NCBI GenBank assembly: GCA_016934935.1
Contig: JAFGRW010000030.1
Coordinates: forward strand, 1-54,832
From: Spirochaetota bacterium
Lineage (GTDB): Bacteria > Spirochaetota > UBA4802 > JAFGJZ01
Direction of reading: 5' to 3'
DNA: 54,832 nt
Each line of letters opens with the position of its first letter. Positions within the stretch are counted from its first letter, which is position 1. Shown here piece after piece: positions 1-8,019 of this stretch. A program made the translations under genes and the position numbers. The notes under the pieces were generated by a model that did not search any database, had not been told where the DNA came from, and worked only from the letters and a program-made list of their open reading frames with translations.

Positions 1-82
1 CTTGGTGTTCAGCTATGTCTTTCCCACTACCGGGGCAGACTCGGGACTTTAACCCGTTAGATTGCGCCCATGCTGGGCGCAC
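1..82 (-). mobile_element. 5' end of a group IIC intron (runs off the left edge)
   Basis: Read on the minus strand from 82, the sequence starts GTGCGCCCAGCATGGGCGCA and continues with a GGG(N)nAAAGTCCCG stem and an AGCTGAACACCAAG segment. From memory this matches the start of domain I of bacterial class C group II introns such as the Oceanobacillus iheyensis one. The 5' splice site would lie between 83 and 82. The 5' exon is the T-rich tail of an intrinsic terminator, the known target preference of class C introns. Only about 82 nt of intron are inside the window; the reverse transcriptase ORF and domains V-VI would lie beyond base 1. Family identity is recognised by eye only. Confidence 0.8.
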
Positions 83-90
83 TAAAATAA

Positions 91-114
91 AAAGAGACCC
101 TTTCGGGTCTCTTT
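91..114 (-). terminator. Intrinsic terminator of the OmpL47-like gene
   Basis: A 10-bp perfect stem (AAAGAGACCC / GGGTCTCTTT) with a 4-nt loop is followed on the minus strand by TTATTTTA. It lies 24 nt downstream of the stop codon at 139-141. The group II intron begins directly behind the T-tract. Confidence 0.85.
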
Positions 115-138
115 TTATAATATAACTTACTTTTTTAA

Positions 139-1323
139 TTATTCAGTGACCAACTCTTCTTCAACAACGGTAATTCCAGAAGATGGAGGAATAACGTCAA
201 CAAATATCGAAAGAATCACGATCTCGGATTTATTTCCAACATTATCTATCGCTTGTGCTTCGATAAAATGATCGCCATTAGTCGGCAAGGTAAAAGTTCC
301 ATCATACTTTCTGAATGCGCCTGTACCATCTATTCGATAAAGAATTTCTCGAACACCTGATTCGGTATCATTTGCATTAATGGTATAAATATAGTCAGTA
401 CCAGCAACCTTTTTACCTTTTCTCTCTATAAATGGTCTATCAGCTGTTATATCAACAGTAGGAGCTGTTTTATCGACATAAAAGCTTAAAGAACTTTTTG
501 TCATTGATGCAGGTGTACCACTCTCATCAGGAAGATAAACCCGGAATTCTTCGGAAATATTGCTGACATTATCTTCAGAGCGAACACGGAAATCAAGATC
601 ACCCTCGGTAGTAAGATTAAAACTTGTTGAATATCCTGTAAAATCAGTACCGTTAACAGAATATTGAACATTGTTTACACCAGACATTGCATCACGAGTA
701 GAAATCGAAATACTGTTTGTTTCTGAAATATAATATTTGCCACCTATTTCATAAACAGGCTTTTCCAAAGTTACTATTGATTCAGGTGCTGTATTATCAA
801 TATATATTGTAAAAACCTTCGGAGTCTCTACATTACCTATACTGTCAACTCCCCAATACTTGATATTATGTCGTCCCTCATCAGGAATTGAAAATGGAGA
901 AAGATAATCGTTTTCACCAGCATCATTAATTGTATAGATAAGTTTATCAGCAAGAAAGTTGTCAGAAGTATGAAGCTTAAACTGTACTCTTGAATTCGCG
1001 TAGGTATTTACTCCATCAAAATAAGTCTTGGCAACAGTAGTAGTTGTTGCAGCTGTAGATGTAGATGGGTAAGTATCCGTCATTGTTGGTTCTGTTACGG
1101 TATCAATACCGCTAACCGGTGCGACATCATCCGCGGAATCATCCATGGAATCATCAACAGCATCCAGACCTATATCAGCTGTTGGGCTGTCGGTAGTTAC
1201 CTCTTCTAGTGAAGAATAATCACTGGTAACCGCCTCAGCCTCGGCTTCGGGTTCTTCCTGAGCAAGAAGTGATCCCAAAGACAGGGCGGTAATCAGCAAT
1301 AATAGCGCTAATTTTTTATACAT
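139..1323 (-). CDS. Exported protein with three OmpL47-like / Ig-like repeats
   Basis: A 394-residue protein with a clear signal peptide (residues 1-21, cleavage near LLAQ). A Glu/Asp/Thr-rich, probably disordered region spans about 22-98. Three repeats follow at about 102-180, 190-288 and 298-380. Each repeat has a D(S/N)xxN motif (160-164, 251-255, 360-364), and at least two end in a VDxTxPxS-like strand. This pattern is typical of OmpL47-type beta-barrel or Ig-like surface domains common in spirochaetes. The ATG at 1323 has a GGAGG 6 nt upstream. It is monocistronic, ends in the terminator at 91-114, and probably acts in the periplasm or at the cell surface. The precise function is unknown. 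Confidence 0.75.
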   Translation of the reverse strand: MYKKLALLLLITALSLGSLLAQEEPEAEAEAVTSDYSSLEEVTTDSPTADIGLDAVDDSMDDSADDVAPVSGIDTVTEPTMTDTYPSTSTAATTTTVAKTYFDGVNTYANSRVQFKLHTSDNFLADKLIYTINDAGENDYLSPFSIPDEGRHNIKYWGVDSIGNVETPKVFTIYIDNTAPESIVTLEKPVYEIGGKYYISETNSISISTRDAMSGVNNVQYSVNGTDFTGYSTSFNLTTEGDLDFRVRSEDNVSNISEEFRVYLPDESGTPASMTKSSLSFYVDKTAPTVDITADRPFIERKGKKVAGTDYIYTINANDTESGVREILYRIDGTGAFRKYDGTFTLPTNGDHFIEAQAIDNVGNKSEIVILSIFVDVIPPSSGITVVEEELVTE

Positions 1324-1548
1324 GTAATCCTCCGTTTATAAAGTGACCTTGTAATAGTGAATAAGTGCTCTGTTTAAAGACAGATAATGTATAGTGAAGA
1401 AAATATTTTAACTGTTGTCAATATAAATTTGCAGGAACCATCTAAAAAGGGATATTAATGCAGCTGCAGATTATGCTTATTGATTTAAAGTATAGCCTGC
1501 ACGGACTTTTTATTCGATAAATATATTCACTTTCCACTCATGAGACAA

Positions 1549-1992
1549 TTATTCCGGCATAATTAAAATACCATAATTGATAATTGTTCGAATAATAACC
1601 GGTATGCCCTTTTTTTTGCCAATATGCGGTTTAAGCGGGTCAATAACAACAGCCTTGCTAACTCCCCGATATTTATAATAGAGTTTATAATAACATGATT
1701 CATCTGAAATTCTATCATCAGAATCAATATTTAACAGATGTTCTCTATCCATTATGGTTATGAATTTTTTATATCTTTCAGGGTAAATAGATCTTTTCCG
1801 TGTATTTGATCTAAAATTTTCTATTTGGACATAAGCCGTATGGCCGCTACGGAATATCGTAATAGACCATTCCAGAGTAGAAACTGGTTTTGAGTAATAA
1901 CTGAGTCTAACAATTGTCTCGAATTCATCTGCTTTACTTTTTGTACCGAGTAATATTAACAGCAATAAAACCGGAATTATTAATTGCTTCAA
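1549..1992 (-). CDS. Small secreted protein of unknown function
   Basis: 147 residues beginning with a signal peptide (about 1-21, ending TKSKA). The mature part is basic and rich in Tyr, Arg and Lys, with no family I recognise; its alternating hydrophobic pattern suggests beta strands. The start codon is TTG at 1992, chosen because CGAGG sits at 2001-2005 with an 8-nt gap and the signal peptide begins right there. It is separated from the genes on both sides by more than 200 bases, so it is likely transcribed alone. Export is well supported; function is not. Confidence 0.6.
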   Translation of the reverse strand: MKQLIIPVLLLLILLGTKSKADEFETIVRLSYYSKPVSTLEWSITIFRSGHTAYVQIENFRSNTRKRSIYPERYKKFITIMDREHLLNIDSDDRISDESCYYKLYYKYRGVSKAVVIDPLKPHIGKKKGIPVIIRTIINYGILIMPE

Positions 1993-2131
1993 ACTGATAA
2001 CCTCGAAAACAAACCTCTTCTAAAATCTGTTACTCTAATCGACACAATTTTCTATGAATTTTATGTAAAACAGACATATATTGACAGGAATCATGAAAAT
2101 TTTGGAAATAATAAAATGCAGGATTAATTAC

Positions 2132-2198
2132 AATATCCGGTTAAAAGAAAACTGCCGCCGTATAAACTATTCAGCAGATAATCAATAAACCGGATATT
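2132..2198. repeat. Long-loop inverted repeat downstream of the hydrolase gene
   Basis: An 11-bp perfect inverted repeat (AATATCCGGTT / AACCGGATATT) encloses 45 nt that contain a smaller CTGC/GCAG pairing. It lies 38 nt behind the stop of the alpha/beta hydrolase. No T-tract follows on either strand, so it is not a standard terminator; it could be an mRNA 3'-end structure or a protein site. Confidence 0.35.
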
Positions 2199-2235
2199 AA
2201 AAACAGGAAACTCTGTTATAAACAACAGATGAAAA

Positions 2236-3420
2236 CTATTTCTTTTTAACTGTTTTTTTTGCAGTTTTCTTAACTGCAGCTTTTTTTGCTACAGGCTTTT
2301 TTGCGGCTTTTTTTACTGCTTTTTTAGTTACAGTCTTTTTCACAGCTTTTTTCGCTGCTTTTTTAACCGCAGGTTTCTTTGCAGTTTTCTTGACTGCAGC
2401 TTTTTTTGCAGCCTTCTTAGCAGCTTTCTTAGCAGCCGGTTTTGAAGCACTTTTTTTAGCTGCTTTTTTTGCAGCCGGCTTTTTTACTTCCTTTTTTTCT
2501 GTATTTGCGGAAGCAGATACAGATGATTTTGTCTGAGTCGATTTCTTATCAGATTTAATCATTTTGGAAGCAGCGGCCACACGCTCACTCATCCATTTTG
2601 AAATTGTAGTTAAAACTTTTGATCTGTCTTTTCCGTTTTCGTTCATAATCTCATGGTAAAGGTCTTCAAAGACCTTCATCTCCTTATCTGTTGACATAAT
2701 TTTATCAAAAAGAAGCTTGCTTCCTTTTATATCCGCTATTCGATCATCTCCACCGTGGAGAATTAAAGTTGGCAGACGAATTTCCATGCCCCGCCCCAAA
2801 CAGTTTTCAGCATTTTTGTTATATTCACAATACCACTTCAAAGTTATACGGTCATGAACAAGCTCATCAGCATTATATAGTTCTGCAACCTCTTCATCAT
2901 GGGACAGAAAAGATACATCAAGTTTGTTGGACCGTTGCATCCCCGGTACAAATTTAGATAAAAACATGCTCGCATTATGTAAAAATGGAGTAACTTCAAT
3001 TTTAGGTATAAATGCACCCGCACTGATTATCAGACCTGATAAATCCTCCTGATATTGAAGCGCATAACGGCACGCTATTGTTCCTCCAAGGCTATGACCT
3101 AACATGTATATCGGCAATCCACCGTGTTTTTCCTTAATCAATTCAATAAACGACTTTAAATCGTGTACATAATCAAGAAAAGAATCAACATGCCCTCTTT
3201 TCCCACCGGAACGACCGTGTCCCCTTAAATCCATTCCGTATATTGTTATACCTTTTCCATTCAACTGTTCAACAAGATGGTTATAGCGCCCACAATGCTC
3301 ACCAAGACCATGAACAATTATAAGCAAAGCTTTTTCTTTAGGCGAAACCCAGGCCTGATGATATAATTCAATATCATTTTTACCCGTTATCCGCCCTTCT
3401 TCATGACTATAGTTTAACAT
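2236..3420 (-). CDS. Alpha/beta hydrolase (monoglyceride-lipase type) fused to a histone H1-like Lys/Ala tail
   Basis: 394 residues. Positions 1-285 are a Hydrolase_4 / lysophospholipase domain with the oxyanion HGLGEH motif (37-42), nucleophile Ser110 in GHSLGG, probable acid Asp226 in HGGDDR, and His256. This is a complete triad for hydrolysis of a lipid or other ester. From about 309 to 394 the protein is almost only Lys, Ala, Val, Pro, Thr and Ser in KKAAKK/PAAKK repeats, like histone H1 C-terminal tails and chlamydial Hc-type proteins. No signal peptide, so cytoplasmic. The ATG at 3420 has only a weak SD (AGG). Family members normally stop near 280 residues; the tail is the oddity. It may bind nucleic acid, polyphosphate or anionic membrane. 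Confidence 0.85.
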   Translation of the reverse strand: MLNYSHEEGRITGKNDIELYHQAWVSPKEKALLIIVHGLGEHCGRYNHLVEQLNGKGITIYGMDLRGHGRSGGKRGHVDSFLDYVHDLKSFIELIKEKHGGLPIYMLGHSLGGTIACRYALQYQEDLSGLIISAGAFIPKIEVTPFLHNASMFLSKFVPGMQRSNKLDVSFLSHDEEVAELYNADELVHDRITLKWYCEYNKNAENCLGRGMEIRLPTLILHGGDDRIADIKGSKLLFDKIMSTDKEMKVFEDLYHEIMNENGKDRSKVLTTISKWMSERVAAASKMIKSDKKSTQTKSSVSASANTEKKEVKKPAAKKAAKKSASKPAAKKAAKKAAKKAAVKKTAKKPAVKKAAKKAVKKTVTKKAVKKAAKKPVAKKAAVKKTAKKTVKKK

Positions 3421-3715
3421 TACCTGACTCCATCGACAAAACCACTATTTGCTTTAACCGGTCAAAAACCAATAATAAAGCAGTTTCAGTTGATGTATAA
3501 CATTTATATATATTATGTGCAAGAAAAAAACCACCGCCTGCTACGAAAAATTGATATATTTGCAAAACCACATTGAAAATACCAGATTATTAGTTTTTGT
3601 ATAAATTAATCCTGATTTCCAAACAGACTTATACAAATAGAAGCAAATACACATATTACATTTTAATATTATCAATCCGAGCAGGCGAATTACGGAGAGC
3701 AAACCACGTTTAAAT

Positions 3716-5527
3716 CTATTTCAATTTATTCTTTTTTTCGGCAAGTTTTAACGCAATCTGGTTCAACAATACTTCTATCTGAAACGGCTTTTGTAAAAAG
3801 AGATCTATCTGTTTATTATAGCTCTTGATATCATCGATCATCCATCCGGTCAATAAAACAGTCAGCGTTGTCTCTCGCAACTCTCTTATTTCAGTCAATA
3901 ACTCTGTACCGGTCATACCCTTTAAGCCATAATCAGAAATCACAATATCAAAATGACCGTTTTTAAACTCATTCAATCCGGATTCGGCATCTTCATGCAC
4001 AATAACACGATTACCCATAAAGTCAAATAGTTCATATAGAATTTCTGTTAAAGCAGGTTCATCTTCTACTATAAGTATGTCACAATCCCTTATCTTCTGT
4101 TTATCACTGTTACCGGCAGAATCTTCACCTGTCACAATCATTTTTGCCGGTATCACCGCGCTCAAAGAGATAATATCCGCTGATTCCTCTTCAATTATTC
4201 GCACATTTATCTTGTCAGCGATGCGTCTAAGTTCAATTTCAGGTAAAAAATCCTCCCCCGTCTCTAATGGGTCATTATCAACCAAACCGCGTTTTACCGA
4301 AACAGTAAATATAATATCATCATCCTTTTTTAATTCAATATCAACGGCTCCACTCTGACCAATATATGATGATATTCGAAAAATCATGGAAACAACTATC
4401 TCGCGAAGAATTTTCAAATTCCCTGCTACACGTGCTTTTGTATAATACTGTTTACTGATAGAAATCGAACGACCTTTCTCTTTACGCTCTACTTTAAAAT
4501 GTATTGATGCAAATTCTATAGCATCCCTTACAAGCTCAATTATTTCAACGCTACCCTGGTTATATTCAACAGAATCCGAGGTGATAAACTCCTGTATCCT
4601 GCGTATTTGAGTGGCTGCATCTACGGCGGATTCGTTTATAGACTGTAATCCATCAAGTATATTTGGTTTATCTGTAAGCTGAGACAGCATTTGTGATCGG
4701 TTAATGATAACATTTATTAGATTATTGAACGAATGCAACAGTCCTTTTGTCATATCACTGAATATTTGAACCCTATTCATCTTGCTTAACTTTGACTCAA
4801 GCATCTTCAACCTGGTAGTATCTTCAAAAACAATTTCGATATCATGTCCATTAATGTCTGAATCAATTTTGTATAATGCCGCATTGCAAGAGTTTTCCAC
4901 TCCTGTTTTAGTGTTCACTTTCAAGTCATTAATACGTACAAAAGATTTTGAACCATTGCATATATCTACAACAGCGGCTTTAAGCTTTTCTGAACAATAT
5001 GATGTAAAAAATGTTAAAAAACAATCCGGGTTCTCAAGAGCAAAATCACGATTAGTACCAAAATAATTTTCCGCGGAAGAGCTTATCCGAACCAAACGAG
5101 CTGAAGTATCAACAGTAACAACCGGACACGGAGAATAGTCATAAAGTGAGGTATGTTCGTTGGGATTTTGCATCGAACGATCAAATGACACAACTCTGTC
5201 TTCAACCGGCCTTATTATTAATGCTATACTTCTTTCATTTTCAATAAGCATGGGATAAAGATATAATTCGGCAGGAATTTTCTTATTATTGTGACCTTTT
5301 AACACAACAAAAAAGCGTGTATCAAGGCCGGAAAGAGTCTTGGAAAAATTAAGAGCAATTTTTTTGCGGTACTCATTAAACAACTCATGAGAGTCATCAA
5401 GAGTTAATTCAGAAGACTCACTAGAACCGGTTAAAACGGTAAATGATTCATTTCTAAATACGATCTCTCCCGATGAATTTATAATACAACACGGAACAGA
5501 AAGAGAATGCAGAACAGAAAAATCCAC
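3716..5527 (-). CDS. PAS-PAS hybrid sensor kinase with degenerate ATPase domain and C-terminal receiver
   Basis: 603 residues, no membrane segment. Two PAS-like domains (about 1-115 and 125-240) precede a dimerisation helix with His265 in LLHSFNNLIN, resembling the HxFNN H-box of HisKA proteins. The region 325-460, where HATPase_c should be, keeps the fold's rhythm. It lacks the N-box Asn (LREIVVSMIF at 374-383) and shows no DxGxG or GxGxG motif. A normal receiver domain spans 482-595 with Asp532 and Lys580. It therefore probably receives phosphate or acts as a scaffold instead of autophosphorylating. The start is GTG at 5527 with AGGAG 6 nt upstream. There is no adjacent response regulator. 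Confidence 0.8.
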   Translation of the reverse strand: MDFSVLHSLSVPCCIINSSGEIVFRNESFTVLTGSSESSELTLDDSHELFNEYRKKIALNFSKTLSGLDTRFFVVLKGHNNKKIPAELYLYPMLIENERSIALIIRPVEDRVVSFDRSMQNPNEHTSLYDYSPCPVVTVDTSARLVRISSSAENYFGTNRDFALENPDCFLTFFTSYCSEKLKAAVVDICNGSKSFVRINDLKVNTKTGVENSCNAALYKIDSDINGHDIEIVFEDTTRLKMLESKLSKMNRVQIFSDMTKGLLHSFNNLINVIINRSQMLSQLTDKPNILDGLQSINESAVDAATQIRRIQEFITSDSVEYNQGSVEIIELVRDAIEFASIHFKVERKEKGRSISISKQYYTKARVAGNLKILREIVVSMIFRISSYIGQSGAVDIELKKDDDIIFTVSVKRGLVDNDPLETGEDFLPEIELRRIADKINVRIIEEESADIISLSAVIPAKMIVTGEDSAGNSDKQKIRDCDILIVEDEPALTEILYELFDFMGNRVIVHEDAESGLNEFKNGHFDIVISDYGLKGMTGTELLTEIRELRETTLTVLLTGWMIDDIKSYNKQIDLFLQKPFQIEVLLNQIALKLAEKKNKLK

Positions 5528-5690
5528 CCGTTTCTCCTAACAAACAATCCTTTGTCTAAATTACTAATCAAATGCATAATACATTATTACACGATATTTA
5601 AGTAATATAGTTATAATAATGCCAGTTTTGTTAGCGGGTTAAATTAATCAATTATTTATTAGGATTTATACAATTTAATTATAGGCCCTT

Positions 5691-7094
5691 CTACCGCAAT
5701 GTTCTTTTATTAATTATTGTTTTACGATTTTTAAAAACCTCTACCTCCTGATCTTCGGCGGCAAAGACCTTGCCATTCGCGTCAACTTGTTCAAACCTCA
5801 AAGTATATTTCCCTGGCTCCAATAAAATTTTCGATATTTGCAAATTTGACGGAAGTGTTCTCCAACACCTAAGATCCGGTTTTATTTGCGAAGCAAGCGC
5901 TGATCCCACTCCGGCACCCGTGAGAAGGCCAATTAATGGAGCCGCATCTTTTAATGGTGTCTGTTCAGCTATCTTTTCTGCGGCAATAGAGGATGCAACA
6001 GTCGCCACCGCTTTCAGGGCAATTCCCATGGCCACTTTTTCTCGTGTATCTTCATACTTTTTTTCGGCACTTAACCTGGCTGTTTTCTCAATATCTTCAA
6101 GAGTTTGCGTTTTGCCCAATACTTTTCCATCTATAGTTCTTACATTCAAATACGCTGTTTTGTTGTCCGGACTGATATAATCAGGTATTGGATGTTCAAT
6201 ACTGCCTAAAGCAATCATAATGGCTGCAAGAGTAACTCCCTGTTCAAGAGTCATACCGTTGACAGATACTATAATCGCAGTTTTCATATTAGAATCAGCA
6301 AGTAATGAACCACGGGATTTTTTATATGCACCCCGGCCTGTCTGATGTATTATAACAAGCTCTCCCTTGTCTTTATAAGAAGGCACTGCTCTCTGTTTAA
6401 ATTTTTGCTTCCACCTGGCCAAATCTTCCTTGTCATTCATGATATGGGCCAATCTCAAAAGATCATCATGTACTGGTACATAATCCGATTTTATCTCGTA
6501 AATACGCTTATATTCTATGTAAGCAAACTCAAGCGCTCCTTCGTCGTTATCTTCATTAGCAATTATCTCATAACATATTGCTGTCAGATATCTGGCCATA
6601 ATATTCTGTTTATAAAGACTCTCGCCATTTTTACGCAACTCATCAAGGCGTCTGCTGACACGGTTAAACTCTACACGGGCACTATCATAATTCTTAAGCA
6701 TTAAAAAATTTATTCCCGCGTACATATGTATCAGAACTCTTTCGAACTCTTCACCGTGATACCTTTCCTCTTGTTCGTTTAATAAAACGGAAGCAGCCTG
6801 CTTTCTTATGCTGATTTTTTGATCCTGTGCAAAATTGGCGGCCTTAAGCATAAACTCATTACTTTTTTTGTATTCACCCGCAGTATGATACATAAGACCA
6901 GCTTCAATCATATACAGTAGCCGTTCGTTGCTCTCCGCTTCGGCAAGAGTAGAGAGCATATCTGCACCGGCCAGGTAATCACCACCATAAAACCTTGATT
7001 CGGCATCGTTAACCTTCGATGAGTATGATGAACTACAGCCATAAAGAAGCAGATATGCCAGAACAGCACATATTGTTATACATTTATTTTTCAC
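5691..7094 (-). CDS. COG3014-type TPR lipoprotein, partner of the LpoB-like protein
   Basis: 467 residues with a lipoprotein signal (lipobox LLYGC, Cys20). Residues about 25-235 are TPR-like helical repeats. The C-terminal half holds a conserved domain with a Gly/Ala-rich hydrophobic stretch (about 355-405) and a beta-rich end. I recognise the whole as the uncharacterised COG3014 family, which is often encoded next to LpoB. It follows the LpoB-like gene with a 6-nt gap; the GTG start at 7094 has no good SD, so translational coupling is likely. Location is probably the inner leaflet of the outer membrane, helping peptidoglycan synthase activation. Function is inferred from the neighbour. Confidence 0.7.
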   Translation of the reverse strand: MKNKCITICAVLAYLLLYGCSSSYSSKVNDAESRFYGGDYLAGADMLSTLAEAESNERLLYMIEAGLMYHTAGEYKKSNEFMLKAANFAQDQKISIRKQAASVLLNEQEERYHGEEFERVLIHMYAGINFLMLKNYDSARVEFNRVSRRLDELRKNGESLYKQNIMARYLTAICYEIIANEDNDEGALEFAYIEYKRIYEIKSDYVPVHDDLLRLAHIMNDKEDLARWKQKFKQRAVPSYKDKGELVIIHQTGRGAYKKSRGSLLADSNMKTAIIVSVNGMTLEQGVTLAAIMIALGSIEHPIPDYISPDNKTAYLNVRTIDGKVLGKTQTLEDIEKTARLSAEKKYEDTREKVAMGIALKAVATVASSIAAEKIAEQTPLKDAAPLIGLLTGAGVGSALASQIKPDLRCWRTLPSNLQISKILLEPGKYTLRFEQVDANGKVFAAEDQEVEVFKNRKTIINKRTLR

Positions 7095-7100
7095 GATAGA

Positions 7101-7688
7101 TTAAAACTCTTTGCCTTTATCTTTTGATTTAGATTTAAGAAATCTTGCGTTTTCCTGCCAATGTATTTCTCCGGTTTTGATATTATACAATCGCATTGTT
7201 ACAACTAAAAGTTGTATCTCACGACCATCTCGTGTAGAAACCGCTTCTCTAATATCACCAGACAGATAAAAATTTGGAGATTTCAAAAATCCGGTTGGAA
7301 CAGCAGTAGACTGATCGTATAAACCGGTCATGCCTTTCTCCATCTCTTTTATGGAATCCTCAGCCAAAGATTCATCAAGAAATTTTATTCTTCTTTTTAT
7401 TAATTCTGTAGTCATCTCATCTGTGACAACACCTGTATCAATATGCTCTGCTGTTCGATTACGGAATTTCTTAACCTGTAAATAAGCTGGCCCATTCCAA
7501 TCCTCTTTTAGAAAAACATATAGCGATTCAACCATTTTCTCAACAACCAACTTGACTTCCAGAGCACCCCATTCACGAGATCCATGATCTTCTGTAACTT
7601 CTCGCTCATATACAACTTCTGGTGCGCTAACACAGCTGCTTATACTGATTGTCAATACTGTTAAGCATATTAAATATTTTTTCATCAT
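7101..7688 (-). CDS. LpoB-like penicillin-binding-protein activator lipoprotein
   Basis: About 195 residues with a lipoprotein signal (ISISSC). The body matches the LpoB family: a VVEKMVESL helix, then a VKKFRNRTAEHIDT segment, a TDEMTTELIKR helix, FYLSGDI and a C-terminal RLYNIKTGEIHWQ strand. In enterobacteria LpoB activates the class A PBP1b from the outer membrane; here the partner is unknown. Two tandem ATGs exist (7688 and 7685). AAGGAG at 7694-7699 gives a better 8-nt gap to the second. It is first gene of a two-gene operon with the COG3014 protein. Confidence 0.75.
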   Translation of the reverse strand: MMKKYLICLTVLTISISSCVSAPEVVYEREVTEDHGSREWGALEVKLVVEKMVESLYVFLKEDWNGPAYLQVKKFRNRTAEHIDTGVVTDEMTTELIKRRIKFLDESLAEDSIKEMEKGMTGLYDQSTAVPTGFLKSPNFYLSGDIREAVSTRDGREIQLLVVTMRLYNIKTGEIHWQENARFLKSKSKDKGKEF

Positions 7689-8019
7689 AAAACTCCTTGC
7701 AAAATGATAAAACAGCCTATCATTATTTTTTATTTAGTCAACAAATATTAAACACCAAAACAGACTACTATTAGCCCTTTTTTTATGCTTTTTTGGCTAA
7801 TTAAGCTTAATAAGTCATTTTTTCCATCGAAAAGTTACTATTTATCGTCTTTAATATTTTAGGTTACAAAATAGATATTACGAAAACTTGAGCTCTTGAA
7901 GACAACAATCAATAACCAGTAATTTTTTCATTGTCAATTGCATTGTCATAATTATTATCTAATCATCTTTATGGACTACTAATAACGTTAAACCTGTGTT
8001 TTTAGGATAATTTATCATT
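7689..8019. other. Divergent intergenic region (331 bp)
   Basis: AT-rich spacer between the divergent lpoB-like operon and the nuclease gene. It holds the SD of the minus gene, a 7-bp inverted repeat ATTAGCC/GGCTAAT (7770-7776 and 7795-7801) around T-rich sequence, and a good plus-strand promoter at 7931-7958. I see no ORF or known RNA. Confidence 0.5.
7931..7958 (+). promoter_or_regulatory. Sigma-70-type promoter of the DEDD nuclease gene
   Basis: TTGTCA, a 16-nt spacer, then TATTAT. Transcription would start near 7965, giving a leader of about 55 nt. Confidence 0.4.

Noticed and set aside
1..82. rRNA or other structured RNA remnant at the left edge
   Set aside because: The GTGCG start, domain-I-like stems and terminator context fit a group IIC intron much better.
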